Source of the DNA: Cherax quadricarinatus
Lineage: Eukaryota; Arthropoda; Malacostraca; Decapoda; Parastacidae
Direction of reading: 5' to 3'
Length of the DNA stretch: 64,000 nt
Assembly: GCF_038502225.1 (NCBI RefSeq)
Contig: NC_091352.1
Location: forward strand, 20,676,216-20,740,215
The position numbers and the translations under genes are program-made. Below the pieces are notes generated by a model, which ran no database searches, was not told the DNA's origin, and saw only the letters and a program-made list of their open reading frames with translations. Positions 1 to 11,330 of this stretch are shown here, one piece after another. How positions within the stretch are numbered: position 1 is the stretch's first letter; each line of letters opens with the position of its first letter.

Positions 1-951
1 TTTGAACACGAGACTTCTGAAAGGGCTCATTCGGCAACAACAGTTAACAGTTAAGTCCTTTTTTTGCAGTCAAGGAATACGCCGTCCAAGCGTATTTCTC
101 TTTCTGACTGATCTACATTAATCGATCACATGTCTCATAAGAGGTTCGTAACGAATAATCTTCCAATAGTTTAATCCACGTACTTTTAAACTACATCTCT
201 TATTTATGATCATTGCTAGTAATTTGCATATTACTCGTAAGGGATGCTGGTCTGTAGTTCCTCTTACCTGACGTCTTGAATATTGATATTATATTTGCTA
301 TAGTCCAGTCATCTGGCCAATATCTAAAATGATTAAAGATCAATGTTAGAGGTTGCCATATTGCTTTGGTTCCATCTATCAATATTTTTGCTAATATTCA
401 GTCTCGTGTACGTGTTTGCGCCTGACTGTCTGTCTGCCTATTTCTACTATTTTGTGATTACTATATCTTAACTGTAGATCCCAACTCCTGGTTGGCTCCT
501 AGAGGGTTCACACACTCCTGGCTTCGGTAGATATATCGTACCTATTCTTAAAACTGTATGGATCCCGTCTCTACCACTTCTCTCTCCTAGTCGTTCCACC
601 TCTGACCATTCTGATGCTCACGAAATTTCTTAATAGCCCTGGGACTCTCCTGTGCACTTTAACTTCTAGCTGCACACTCGTGTATCTGTTTTCTACCTCT
701 TGTACAGCCTCTAACTATCCATTCTGTCAGCTCTTCTTAGTATTTTCTACGTCGTTACCATGTCTTTTCTGGTATTTCTTTCTAATATGAAATTTGCCTT
801 TTCTCTCTCCTCAAAACTCGTACCCTCTAGCTCCAGGATTTATCTCTCTGCAAACTTCTGTCCCCTTTTTCAGTTTCTTAACATGCTCGACCAGATTACA
901 TATAGCAAATCTTAGATTTGCCGGAGGTGCATTTGCTGCAGAGATTTTAGG

Positions 952-956
<5 letters not shown>
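1..956. other. Unassigned flank around RT scrap
   Basis: Apart from the RT fragment at 200-382, I recognise nothing here. The stretch 400-950 is pyrimidine-rich on the plus strand (many TCT and CTT words), which produces long but meaningless plus-strand open frames. Confidence 0.4.
200..382 (-). pseudogene. Non-LTR retrotransposon RT scrap
   Basis: A 60-residue open frame on the minus strand carries an RT fingers-region signature: PLTLIFNHF, then PDDW, IANIISIFK and NYRPASLTS. The same block in the intact LINE at 3.25-4.44 kb reads PLTNIFNLS, then MANVIPIFK and NYRPISLTS, so the two are homologous. Neither flank continues into recognisable RT sequence, so this is a short decayed fragment. 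Its subclass is probably CR1-like, judged only from this resemblance. Confidence 0.7.
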
Positions 957-992
<36 letters not shown>

Positions 993-1049
993 GTTACCTA
1001 CCGTTTCTGAAAGACACACACACCCACACACACACACACGCACACACAC

Positions 1050-1113
<64 letters not shown>
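957..1113. repeat. (TG)n - spacer - (CA)n inverted microsatellite
   Basis: A pure TG run (957-990) is followed by about 23 bp of unique sequence and then an imperfect CA run to about 1113, interrupted by CCC, CGC and similar variants. The two runs are reverse complements, so the locus can form a long hairpin. A CT run follows at 1120-1133. Confidence 0.95.
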
Positions 1114-1117
<4 letters not shown>

Positions 1118-1447
1118 TGTCTCTCTCTCTCTCCCTACACTAAATGCAGTAATTTAACACTCGGGAACACCAGTGTCGACCCCAGTTACCACAACTTCTG
1201 CGCTTTTGCTCGCTTTATGGTGTTTCCTCTCTCCAAACGTCGAGTCAAATACGTTGTAGTTGTAGTCCCTCTTGAGGTACACACGAAACACACTACAAAG
1301 TCCCCCCACCCCCCAAGAGAGTGGCTGACAACTGCATCAAAGAGGAGTAAATGTACTCTGCCACTTCTCAACACTTTTAAAAGTCACGTGATAAAGTGAA
1401 TGACATGACACTACGAGTATGACTATAAAAGTAATCATAGGTGTGTG

Positions 1448-1489
1448 TACACGCACTCAGGTACACTGTACACGCACTCAGGTGCACTG
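1448..1489. repeat. 21-bp tandem duplication
   Basis: Two 21-bp units starting TACACGCACTCAGGT lie at 1448-1468 and 1469-1489 and differ at one base. A third unit starts TACACG and then diverges. Confidence 0.85.
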
Positions 1490-2184
1490 TACACGTAAGT
1501 ACTCGAGTTTACTCAATCGTTCATTTTTCTTCTCATTTCTGTCATTCCATCTCTCATTCTTTCATTCTTTTCATCTTTTTCATTCCCATTATATTTTCTC
1601 TGCTTTCATTCTCGTGCTCTCATTTTCGTTTCTCTCTCTTTCTCTCTCCCAAACTAACCTGTTAATTAAAATGTGACTAAGACAAATGCAGAGGGCAAAT
1701 TAAATATGACTTTGAAATTATTTAAAGAATGCTACAGCAAAAATAAGTTTAAAAAGATAAACCAAAAAGAAATTGGCTGAACAAATGCGAAATCGTCCCA
1801 CAAAATCTAGATAAAAAATGGGAAGTTTTAGAACAGTTTGGAATATTTTTTTAGAAAAAAAAAATAATAAGCTCGTAATACGGTACACCAGACAATAGAA
1901 TTTCAAATTTGTTGCTTATGAAGCACTAAACCCGTGCGAGTCATTCACCGCGAGGAAGTCTAAGTTTTTCATTAGGAAGGAGGAGCAGTTATGTACCAAA
2001 AAAAAAAAGGGGAGGGGTCTGAGACAACCGAAGGGAGGTGGACAGATTTTGGAGGCCTTTTTTATAGGTCAAAAAATAATTATAATGTCAATGGTATGTA
2101 ATACCGACAAGTTGAAGTATTAGATACAAGTGCAACAACTGATTATCTTCAACCAATTCAGTCTTGTTTTGTCACTGTGTTGTA
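1490..2184. other. Pyrimidine-rich then AT-rich unassigned DNA
   Basis: 1515-1660 is dominated by TTTC, TCTC and CATT words. 1680-2160 is AT-rich with short A runs. I see no coding signature or recognisable mobile element. Confidence 0.4.
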
Positions 2185-2256
2185 CTGATAGTCACTGGTG
2201 GGTGAAACGTCTTAATAATAAATACCCAGGTGTTGCAGTTGTGTCTAATACTTAAA
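2185..2256 (+). ncRNA. Degraded hammerhead-like module (copy H)
   Basis: CTGATAG (2185-2191) is followed by a weak stem-loop, GTGAAACGTC and then an AATAAATACCCAGGTGTTG block. This is the same order as in the better copies at 11.9 and 44.0 kb. Helix II is poorly paired here and A9 is changed to G, so this copy is decayed. It belongs to the family by its GAAACGTC, AATAAA and GTGTTGC words and by the trailing TGTGTCTAAT. Confidence 0.45.
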
Positions 2257-2670
2257 TATGAGCTACCGTGGCCATCATGAACAGACTGGAGTCACTTGCC
2301 TCTTACAGGAAAGGTCGGTCAAGATCCTTGTTACTGAAGACTTTTGTTGTTCGTAATAACCGTTCATTGTAAGTGCCTTGACGATAGTGGAGGGATCTTC
2401 ATCCGAGGAGCTTATGCTACGAATTGGGTTTCTGTACTCTTCACTCCTCTTTCCTGTCGGCCTAAGTGGTGTGTATATTTTCCCATCATTTAAAATTCGT
2501 TCCATGTAGAAGGAGTAAAGATTTACTGTCCAGCTTTATTCTGTCAGTTCTTCCGAAAGCGGCGTCTTGGTGGTTTATTCACTCTATCTGAAGGTAATTT
2601 CACCTTAGAAAGTCAGGTGGGCCACTAATGATAGTGCAACAGAACGTTCCATCATAACAGAAGTACTACT
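2257..2670. other. Unassigned DNA between module H and LINE
   Basis: I recognise no family here. A 76-residue minus-strand open frame (2275-2505) has no motif I know and is probably chance. Confidence 0.35.
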
Positions 2671-2815
2671 TAAGAACATAAGAAAGAAGGAACACTGCAG
2701 GAGGCCTGTTGGCCCATACTAGGCAGGTCCTTATAATTCATCCCACTAACAAAACATTTGCCCAACCCAATTTTCAATGCCACCCAAGAAATAAGCTCTG
2801 ATGTGAAAGTCCCAC

Positions 2816-3214
2816 TCAAATCCAACCCCTCCCACTCATGTACTTATCCAACCTAAATTTGAAACTACCCAAAGTCCCAGCCTCAATAACCCAACTAGGT
2901 AGACTGTTCCACTCATCTACTACCCTATTTCCAAACCAATACTTTCCTATGTCCTTTCTAAATCTAAACTTATCTAATTTAAATCCATTACTGCGGGTTC
3001 TCTCTTGGAGAGACATCCTCAAGACCTTATTAATATCCCCTTTATTAATACCTATCTTCCACTTATACACTTCGATCAGGTCTCCCCTCATTCTTCGTCT
3101 AACAAGTGAATGTAACTTAAGAGTCTTCAATCCTTCTTCATAAGGAAGATTTCTAATGCTATGTATTAATTTAGTCATTCTACGCTGAATGTTTTCTAAC
3201 GAATTTATGTCCAT
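2816..3214 (-). pseudogene. LINE C-terminal domain
   Basis: This 132-residue segment continues the RT protein after a frameshift. It reads IQRRMTKLIHSIRNLPYEE, then RRMRGDLIEVYK, then GNRVVDEWNSLPSWVIEAG and SFKFRLDKYM, the conserved tail of CR1/Jockey-type ORF2 proteins. The 36 bases just upstream (3215-3258) encode RLDYAAQFWSPYYR in the same frame, so the true join is near 3258. Homologous tails are found at 10.5 kb (plus) and 41.1-41.3 kb (minus). Confidence 0.9.
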
Positions 3215-3249
3215 TCTGTAATATGGAGACCAGAACTGAGCTGCATAAT

Positions 3250-4440
3250 CTAGGCGAGCCTTACTAATGATGTATAAAGCTGCAGTATGACCTCTGGACT
3301 TCTGTTGCTTACACTTCTTGATATAAATCCCAGTAATCTATTTGCCTTATTACGTACGCTTAGGCATTGCTGTCTTGGTTTAAGGTTGCTGCTCACCATA
3401 ACCCCCAAGTCCTTTTCGCAATCTGTATGGCTAAGTTCTACATCATTTAACTTATAAGTACTAGGGTCATGGGCACTCCCAAGCTTCAGAACCTTGCATT
3501 TATCTACATTGAACTGCATCTGCCACTTTTCTGACCAAGAATAGAGTTTGTTTAAATCCTCCTGAAGTTCCATAACATCTACGTTTGAATCAATTATCCT
3601 ACCCATCTTTGTGTCATCGGCGAATTTGCCCATATCACTAGTAATTCCCTCATCAAGATCATTGATATATATTATAAACAACAACGGGCCCAAGACTGAT
3701 CCCTGTGGAACGCCACTTGTTACAGATCCCCACTCGGATTTAACCCCATTTATGGACACTCTCTGCTTCCTGTCAGTGAGCCATGACTCGATCCACGAGA
3801 GCACTTTTCCCCCAATGCCATGAGCTGCCACTTTCTTTAACAGTCTATGGTGCGGAACTCTATCAAAAGACTTACTAAAATCTAAGTAAATAATATCAAA
3901 TTCTTTATCGTAGTCAACAGCCTCAAAAGCTTTACTGAAGAAAGTTAATAAATTAGTTAGACAAGACCGGCCTCTTGTGAATCCATGCTGAGTATCATTA
4001 ATCAAGCTATGCTTATCGAGATGACTTCTTATAATCTCAGCTATAATTGACTCTAGTAATTTGCCTACAATTGAGGTCAGGCTTATTGGGCGGTAATTTG
4101 ACGGTAACGACTTGTCCCCTGTTTTAAAAATAGGAATTACATTAGCCATCTTCCACATATCAGACACTACACCTGTTTGAAGAGATAAATTAAAAATATT
4201 AGTTAATGGTTCACAGAGTTCCATTTTGAATTCCTTAAGAACCCTTGAAAAAACCTCATCAGGACCCGGCGACTTATTTTGCTTCAGTCTGTCTATCTGC
4301 TTCACAACCATCTCACTAGTGACTGTGATGTTACATAATTTATCTTCTTCTAGCCCACTATAAAAATTAATTACTGAAATATTGTTAGTTTCTTCCTGTG
4401 TAAAAACTGAGAGAAAATAATTATTAAAAATCGAGCACAT
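3250..4440 (-). pseudogene. LINE reverse transcriptase domain
   Basis: This 396-residue open frame is the reverse transcriptase that copies LINE RNA at the nicked target. Motifs in order are KSPGPDEVFSRVLKE, NYRPISLTSIVGKLLE, HGFTRGRSCLTNLL, DIIYLDFSKSFDRVPHHRL (the first catalytic aspartate), GVPQGSVLGPLLFIIYINDL, KFADDTKMG (catalytic DD) and KDLGVMVSSNLKP. The frame is intact across the whole palm, so the decay is modest. It is joined to the upstream endonuclease by a frameshift near 4440 and runs off at VRLA near 3258, where a single-base-type shift moves the remaining C-terminus into the next frame. Confidence 0.92.
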
Positions 4441-5750
4441 TTCATTCTCTTGTCAGTAAGGTGCCCATAGTTATTTTTAAGGGGACCTATCTTATCTCTA
4501 ACGTTTGTTCTATAGACATGGAAAAAACTTTTTGGGTTAGTTTTAGAATCCCTAGCAACTTTAATTTCATAGTCCCTTTTAGCTTTTCTTATCCCCTTTT
4601 TAATGTCCCTCTTAATGTCAATATACTGATTCATAAGATGACCCTCACCTCTTTTGATACGCCTATAAATTCCTTTATGCCCTAGTAGATATTTGAGCCT
4701 ATTATTCATCCATTTTGGGTCATTTCTATTTGATCTAATTTCTTTATATGGGATAAACGCTCTTTGAGCAGCATGTATAGTGTTCAGAAAACTGTCATAT
4801 TGATAGCTCACTTCGTTACCCCAGTCAACAGATGATAAGTGTTCTCTAAGCCCATCGTAATCTGCTAAGCGAAAATCTGGGACTGTTACTGAGTTATCGC
4901 TACTATCGTACTTCCATTCAATGCTAAATGTAATTGATTTGTGATCGCTAGCACCCAGTTCCTCTGAAATTTCTAAATTATTAACAAGGGATTCATTGTT
5001 TGCCATAACTAAGTCAAGCAGGTTATTTCCCCTTGTAGGTTCTGTCACAAACTGCTTCAAAAAACAATCCTGAACTACTTCTAAGAAGTCGTATGATTCT
5101 AAATTCCCAGTCAAGAAATTCCAATCAATATGACTAAAGTTAAAGTCTTCTAGAATTACTACATTATCGTGCCTTGTGGCCTTAACAATTTCCTCCTATA
5201 GTAGTCTCCCTTGGTCCCTATCTAAGTTTGGGGGACGGTATATCACTCCTAAAATCAGTTTTTTATGCCCCTCTAAAAATTCTATCCAAACAGACTCTGT
5301 ATGTGTTACTTCAGACTTAATACCCGTTTTTATGCAACAGTTCAAGCTATCTCGGACATACAATGCCACCCCACCCCCCTTCCCGATACTTCTATCTACT
5401 TGGAACAATTTAAAACCCTGAATATGACATTCCGCTGGCATGTCCCGACTTTTTTAATTAAACCACGTCTCAGTTAAGGCAAATACATCAATGTTACCTG
5501 CACTGGCAACTAATCTCAACTCGTCCATCTTATTCCTAGCACTACGGCAATTAGCATAATAAACATTGAAAGACTCTCCTTTCTCTTTACCCTTCCTGCT
5601 CATTTCTGTGTTTCTACTAAACCTATTACTGTCCTTATCACCCAAAGTCCCTGGCTTTTCAATATCTACCTCGTTCTGCTTATTACTAGTTCCCCTAGAA
5701 CTCGTAATATTACTGCACTGGGACTTCACTGTTTTCCTGCCAAAACCCAT
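4371..5750 (-). pseudogene. LINE endonuclease domain, two stops
   Basis: Three consecutive open segments in the same frame (5750-5454, 5441-5196, 5114-4371) make up an AP-endonuclease-like domain that nicks target DNA for target-primed reverse transcription. Visible motifs in order are NVYYANCRSARNKMDEL, LTETW, GGVALYVR, GVIYRPPN, LEDFN (usually GDFN), LLDLV and the catalytic-type GASDHKSITF. The N-terminal 60 residues are basic and serine-rich and may be the start of the ORF. Stops at 5454-5456 (TAA, right after TETWFN) and 5196-5198 (TAG) break the reading but keep the frame, so they look like point mutations. After the SDH motif a basic linker leads to the RT; the frame is lost at about 4440, where the RT frame takes over. 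Confidence 0.88.
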
Positions 5751-5763
5751 ACCACTAACTATT

Positions 5764-5799
5764 CATTAGCTACAACATTAGCTACAACATTAGCTACAA
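5764..5799. repeat. 12-bp triplet repeat in LINE 5' leader
   Basis: Three consecutive CATTAGCTACAA units lie just upstream of the first LINE ATG on the minus strand. They may be part of the element's 5' UTR or of the flank. Confidence 0.8.
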
Positions 5800-5860
5800 C
5801 ACGATTGAACTGCTGGTGGTGTCTTTAAACATGTAATTTTACAATAACTTCCTCAGTTAA

Positions 5861-7978
5861 TGTTAAGAGGCGCCATGACGTCTGATGCACACCGGGTTGG
5901 ATTACAGAAAACAACACGAGTTATAAATTTGTTAATTTTTCAAGAAGGATGAGTGGCTTCTCTCGATTTATACTCTGGGATGTGACATCTTTCTAAGTCT
6001 CTGGAGTTTCGTATCTATTCTTTCGGCTTGCAAGTGACTGCAACCGCACCGGGGGATCGCCGCTCAAAATTGTACCGTACCGGATAAAATGTCTCACTGC
6101 GAGACTGGTTCTGGTATGCATTCGACTTACGTTTCGGAAAACGCATGCCTATTCTTTATTGTCACGTAGCTTCCACTACGCAACGGGGATTTGGTAATCA
6201 TTCTTGTCAAATAACTAAACCAGCTAACAAGCGTATTCGACCACCACTGGCAACACCACCGACTTCCAAACACTCCATATTGGAATATGAAGTATCCCGT
6301 CTGGAATGCACTTTATATAATATCTTTACAACCCAGATAAGAAACTTCTCACATTTTATTCCACGGTACCAAGAGACCTTTTACACTACATACTAATGAC
6401 GACACAGATATCCCAGATAGCTGATACTCTTTCTTTTATTCGGGCGAATCATTTACAGAATTTGCTATGGATGTTCGCATCACCAAAGTAGAAACACTTG
6501 GCCATCTTGCAGCGATCGATGGCTAAATCCTAGCGACTTTTCATTCTAGTGAACCTAATAGTGTTCTCTTTGTATAAAGTTTCATCTGTGTTACCACCTA
6601 GAGTAGCCGGGTCTGATGATATACACATGTTCCATAGCTTCTACGAGCTATTTTATCTCTCACATCCCACTGAGCTAGCAGAATGTAAACACTTTCAGTT
6701 GTGCTCGCATACTAGCCAGCTTTTGTCAACAGACGTTCCAACATTTCACCATTTTTCAGCTCTTCGAACTGTTTAAGTTGTTTAATTATTTTAGTGTATA
6801 ACCGCTTGTCTGAGCAGTATTTTGAGATGCAAATGAAGTGGATGAAATATAAGTAACGACGCCAGATACAAGAAGTAACGGGAACAAACACGGAACCACA
6901 ACAGTGGGCCAAATTATGTCCAAAAGTGACATCTGTCTCGTGCTACGCCATACATTATGTCCGTGTTACGTATGCCTGTGATGTAATATTTTGCACATTC
7001 TAAATGTTTATTAATTTATTTTAATGTTCAATTTATATTCTCTTGTTGTTTCCGGTTTAAACTATTTTGCAGATAGTGTATACCTGCAGAGTATGTTCCT
7101 TAACTAAGCGCCATCATGTGTGTGGGTCTTGTGACCTTCCCCAGTCAAAAGTTTGTTTGCAGAAAAAATATCCTTTCCATGCAGGACTGCCGAGCTCGTC
7201 TATTTCCTCTGTTATTTTTTCTCTTTCAAGACCATGACCATCCGTGTACGTATATTGCATCCCCTCTAATGCTGTATTCCAACTCTTGTAGCATTTCTTG
7301 TAGCATTACCGTTATATCTATCTATATCTCTACCTACCACCTCGGGAAGTCCCACAGATTTGGGTTAGTCCTTTACTCCTTCCCGGCTCAGAATCTTAAA
7401 TTTCTCCCATGAACACACATCTCTTCCTCGAGACTCGGAAGTTATATTCACATCCTCTGCAGTATTTACTTATCGTTTCCAATCTCCAGATGCAGTAGGA
7501 AACGCAGCTGCTTTTATAGACAGTGATTCAGTGGTATTTACTAAGCAGCAAGATTTTTACAGATGCAGTCATGCGCAAAACAGCCATGTTAGATTCGTTT
7601 CATTTTCTTTAGGAATCCCAGAGTTTGTTCAAAGTTATCTAGAGCTTAGTCGCCCTTAGTTATGTTAGTTGTACCTATTTTCAAAACACAGGAAGAGTAT
7701 GACTATAGGCCTCTTAATAAACTAAATAAAATGTAACTAATAAATATTATAAATTCTAAGTTTGAATTCAGTATAGCAAGTAATAATTAAATTCCAATCA
7801 GAAGATTGGGAAAAAAAATATGACAGTAAATCCAGTGTCACTTGCAATTACTTTTCGGATGCTCTTATAACCGGAGCGGTAATTTGAGAAAATAAAAGTG
7901 CTGCCAGGATTACTTCTGGGAACTCACTGACGTTGATGCTGACCTACCATGGCACAGTGATCTTCATCACATCCTGGG
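5861..7978. other. Unassigned DNA
   Basis: I see no domain-like open frame, tandem array or repeat family here. The open frames present are under 100 residues, of mixed composition and without motifs. Confidence 0.35.
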
Positions 7979-8075
7979 AATCTGGCAAGATTTAGATATG
8001 GCAAAGTTTAGATCTGGCTTGCTTAAATCTGGCTGGTTTAGATCTGGCTGGTTTAGATCTGGCTAGTTAGATCGG
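7979..8075. repeat. Degenerate 15-bp minisatellite
   Basis: About six units related to GGTTTAGATCTGGCT; the central units are nearly identical and the outer ones diverged. Confidence 0.85.
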
Positions 8076-8679
8076 GTAAGATATAAATTTTATGCATAAC
8101 TTCAGTAAAAATCATTGCATTTGCTTTACAATATTAAAGACAATTATATACGGTTATTGTATTTCTGTCATTGCGGGATCCTGCATAACTCTTGGCACGT
8201 GTAAGTCAATGCACGCTAGAATATTAGTGCAAACTGCAACTAAAATTTTTAATACAGTTGAATATTAGCGTTGAAAATATCAAGTGAATCAAATTAGGAT
8301 ACAAGTAGGATACACCAGCGTTGAAAGTTTGAGGCCGATCGAACAAGGCATTCTCGAGTTGTAAAAAAATGGGGGGAGGGGGAGCAACGAAAATGTTGAG
8401 AAATGTTTGGAAAAAGTCTATCCTCGTTAAATTCCGAACGCCCTAAAAAATTTTTCTCATTAACATTGATTAACATTCTCTGCAATTATATTAGAAAAAA
8501 GCTTTGGATTTGAAAAATCGATTTGATTTGAAAAATCGTATTAAACTGGTTTAAAAATTCGGCAGACTCAAACAACCTAAAATGATTATAAATGACTATA
8601 GAATACTTCCAATTAAGACTCACCAATGTTTAGGCCTGAAGCCGAAGGGTATATATATGTATAAATTTAAATTTTAAAT
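8076..8679. other. AT-rich unassigned DNA
   Basis: Only a 13-bp direct duplication, ATTTGAAAAATCG, near 8507-8540 stands out. Confidence 0.35.
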
Positions 8680-8985
8680 GCAGTGAGCCAGTGGAAGGCC
8701 TCGGTCACATGATCAAAAGCTCCAGCTGCGGGTCGTCATCCCCTCAAAGAAGGTTCCTTGATGCTGGTGAGAGCTCTTGATCTAGGGAATTGGATCTGTG
8801 CTCTAATTCCCCGAATTAAGCCTGAATACCTTCCACTCCCCACAGGCGCTGCATAATCCTACGGGTTTAGCGCTTCCCCTTGATTATAATAATAATGCGG
8901 GTCGTCATTTGACTAAGACTAGCATCAGGAAACACTTGTCCTGTTTCATGACAAACTTTACCTTACCCGGTTCGAAGCCGATAAA
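8680..8985 (-). repeat. Dispersed element D, split by a SINE
   Basis: On the minus strand the ends read GGTAAGGTAA, CATGAAACAGGACAAGTG and later TGACCGAGGCCTTCCACTGG. Matching copies lie at 18300-18402 (plus) and 44400-44525 (minus). The SINE at 8740-8895 is inserted in the middle, and the 44.4 kb copy shows the unsplit arrangement. The family carries an imperfect hairpin with arms close to GTCAGGAAAC and GTTTCCTGAC. Confidence 0.75.
8740..8895 (+). mobile_element. 156-bp SINE with 13-bp target duplications
   Basis: The unit is flanked by perfect 13-bp direct repeats TGCGGGTCGTCAT at 8727-8739 and 8896-8908, and its 3' end is the short repeat ATTATAATAATAA. This pattern fits target-primed retrotransposition. 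The core holds GGCGCTGCATAATCCT, ACGGGTTTAGCGCTT and TTGATTATAATAATAA. I see no clear pol III A and B boxes, so the head is not obviously tRNA-derived. Related copies or fragments lie at 20.4, 22.8, 25.8, 27.9, 35.7, 41.7 and 43.3 kb. Confidence 0.8.
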
Positions 8986-9187
8986 AATTCACTAGTTATC
9001 ACATGGAACACGTTATATTTCATGATATGGGAAAATTGAAACAAACCGTACCACGATTTCGTAATTCATGATGACGGCTTTGAGGGGACTTGAGTCGATG
9101 CCACACTAGCGGGAGATTCACCTATAAAAACTCGCATTTGTGGTCACAGTGGTGCCTATGCTAACCTTCCTATGGTGTATAAATATA

Positions 9188-9300
9188 CCTAGTTGGATGA
9201 ATCTTATTGTAGCTAGCTGGTCCAGTGGCTAACGCGTCAGTCTAGAGTTTTACGACTCGCTCACCGCGAGTTCAAGCCACGCCCGTGGAATGGTTTATTT
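9188..9300 (+). mobile_element. tRNA-derived SINE
   Basis: A tRNA-like body holds an A-box-like TGGTCCAGTGGCTAAC (from 9219) and a B-box-like GAGTTCAAGCC (9268-9278), followed by CCGTGGAATGGTTT. The leading TAGTTGGATGAATCTTA also precedes the copy at 37.45 kb. It does not fold into a complete cloverleaf that I can see, so it is a SINE head and not a working tRNA. Confidence 0.75.
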
Positions 9301-9586
9301 AACGTGATTTGAATAGAATTAAATTTCACTTCTTCCAAATTAGAAGAAGCCTTTTGAACAGGTGAAGCTCCGCCACTAAGGATTTTGGAACTTCTTCGAA
9401 CCATTCTGGCCTTAGTGACCAAGTGATTTTTTTTAACCCTATTCAATGAGACCTCAAGTTAGGAGCAAAATAGAAACAAAAAGTTAAAGGAAAAAAATAT
9501 GGCAACTTGTCAAAGACCCTCTTTAGATATACATGAAATAAAATTTGTAAATGAGCAAACAATCTTTACATAATAATTAGGCTCTC

Positions 9587-9590
9587 TGTC

Positions 9591-9656
<66 letters not shown>

Positions 9657-9690
9657 TCTCTCACTCTCTCTCTCACTCTCATTCTCACCT
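9587..9690. repeat. (GTCT)n then (CT)n microsatellite
   Basis: About eight GTCT units pass into a CT run and then TCACTCTCTC variants. The internal gradient suggests stepwise slippage. Confidence 0.95.
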
Positions 9691-10474
9691 TCACACTCTC
9701 ACATTCTCTCTACAGACACCCGAGGGGCTTAAAGTGTACATTTTATTAAATATGAAAGAAGTTCATCTTGTTTATACTATGTCAACATACGGGAGATGGA
9801 GGGAAGGGGAAGGGAGACCATGACTCTTCCCGGAGACTTGGGTCTCGCCAGAAATAGTGGGCGCCCAGACTGACTTTGTGTATCAAAAAACTCTGAAAGT
9901 TGTGTGCCAGACTAAAAACTTTTATACTGTATGCCACAAGCATGCATTAGATAAAAAATAACTAGGTAAAGAGTCAGCTTCACAACATGCACTTCTAAAA
10001 TTAAGCAATGGGAAAGTGTCTAGTGATTGAAATACACGAAGCATAAATTGTTTAACAAATCTCGGGTCTCTGTTAAATCTGTCATCCTTGAGGAGGAAGG
10101 AGAGTAAATACTCTGGCTCATCATTTGATAACGAAAAGGAAGAAAATATTAAGCAAGGCACAAATAAATCGCAAAGTTTTCCACGTGTACTGACATTGAT
10201 TCTGTTATGTGCTGGAGCACTCGGAAGCTTGTAGTAGCGGCGTGTCTCCATGTTTCTTTTATCCGTGTTTATATTTGTAAGTAATGTTTATAAATTATAT
10301 GGGTGTGGCTTGTTGGAGGCGGGTCGGGAGCCCAACATCTCATCATATGATCTTTTAAAAAAAATAAGCATTGAGGAATGAATCTAGGGTTCCAAAAAAT
10401 ATCCAACAGAAATACAACCGATGCAATAAAAGATAATATTTATTAATATTTATGGTGATATATTTTTATCATAG
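9691..10474. other. Unassigned DNA with one unexplained open frame
   Basis: A 109-residue minus-strand open frame (9922-10251) is the only long frame. I recognise no motif in it and see no clear splice or promoter context. It could be chance or a fragment of an unknown repeat. Confidence 0.3.
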
Positions 10475-10740
10475 ACAGGACTTTCAGCAATGGAGTCAAG
10501 CTGGAATTTGTTTTAAATAGGATTAAGGAAAGAATTGGTTTGGTAATAACATTGTGACTGAGAGGAATAAACTCCCAAGTAGCGTCATAGAAGCTTAAAC
10601 CTTGTGTAGCTTTAAACATAGGTTAGACATGTACATAAGTGGGTATGAGTTAGACCTGTCTAGCTTCGACATGTAGACCTGCTGTATTTAGATGCTGGTG
10701 ATCTAATATATATTGACTGAACATGCCTGGAGTTCATTGG
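10475..10740 (+). pseudogene. CR1-like LINE C-terminal fragment
   Basis: The plus strand reads RTFSNGVKLEFVLNRIKE and then, after a frame change, GNNIVTERNKLPSSVIEA, a stop, and SFKHRLDMYISG. It aligns residue for residue with the tail of the 2.8-3.2 kb LINE (RTRSNGFKLDKF, GNRVVDEWNSLPSWVIEAG, SFKFRLDKYMSG). It is heavily mutated and 5'-truncated. Confidence 0.8.
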
Positions 10741-11304
10741 TGTTTCATGACTCCAGCATCACGATTGAAACGAATTAATTTTAAAATTAATATTCAGATA
10801 TTTATTCTAAATCTATGATTTCGGTAACACATTTGACCGAAAACCCCGGTAAATATTCTCTTTGCTGGCTACTCGCTGAGGTGAAAAGCTTGTGGATGGC
10901 AATTTACATTAACTGAGAAAAAGGTGTGTGACCAACGTCCCCCAAATTAAATTCTCAGGGATCTCAAAAAAAAAAAGTGCTTCCACAAAATTACAATCAC
11001 CTTATGGTGTTTTACTAAAATATTATACTAAGGATTTTGATGTGTTAATACATTTTTATTATGTCTATGACCTCATGACACTCATTTCATACATTTTTTT
11101 TAAATATATTCATTACTACGAGGTGTTTCATCTATTGCAAATTCATTTCTGTAAGTACATAATACAACCGATACAGATCTAAAAATAATAACATAAGCAC
11201 AAGTGAGTGGAACAGAAATACTCAAATAACCCGCACACAGGAGACTTCAAACTCATGACGATGTTTTTGTCCAACTTGCACCTTTAGCTAGTTACACTAG
11301 TCTA
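10741..11304. other. AT-rich unassigned DNA
   Basis: No recognisable feature. An 84-residue open frame at 10928-11182 is AT-driven, rich in Y, F, I and K, and lacks motifs. Confidence 0.35.
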
Positions 11305-11330
11305 CTTGTGCAACATCTGGTTATCTTTAT

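Larger units (their letters stand above)
2671..5860 (-). mobile_element. CR1-like LINE, nearly full length, inactive
   Basis: This is a minus-strand non-LTR retrotransposon with an apurinic-type endonuclease, then RT, then a C-terminal domain, and a 3' UTR that ends near 2671. The RT reads FADDTK with GVPQGSVLGPLLF, the style typical of CR1 and related clades. The extreme 3' end on the minus strand is TTCTTATGTTCTTA, a near-tandem octamer. CR1 elements are known to end in short octamer repeats rather than poly(A), which supports the class. The coding region carries two in-frame stops (near 5454 and 5196) and two frameshifts (near 4440 and 3258), so this copy cannot encode an intact protein. 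The 5' end is uncertain; it is placed upstream of a 12-bp triplet repeat at 5764-5799. Homologous 3' ends recur at 10.5, 23.1, 38.8 and 40.8 kb. Confidence 0.88.
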
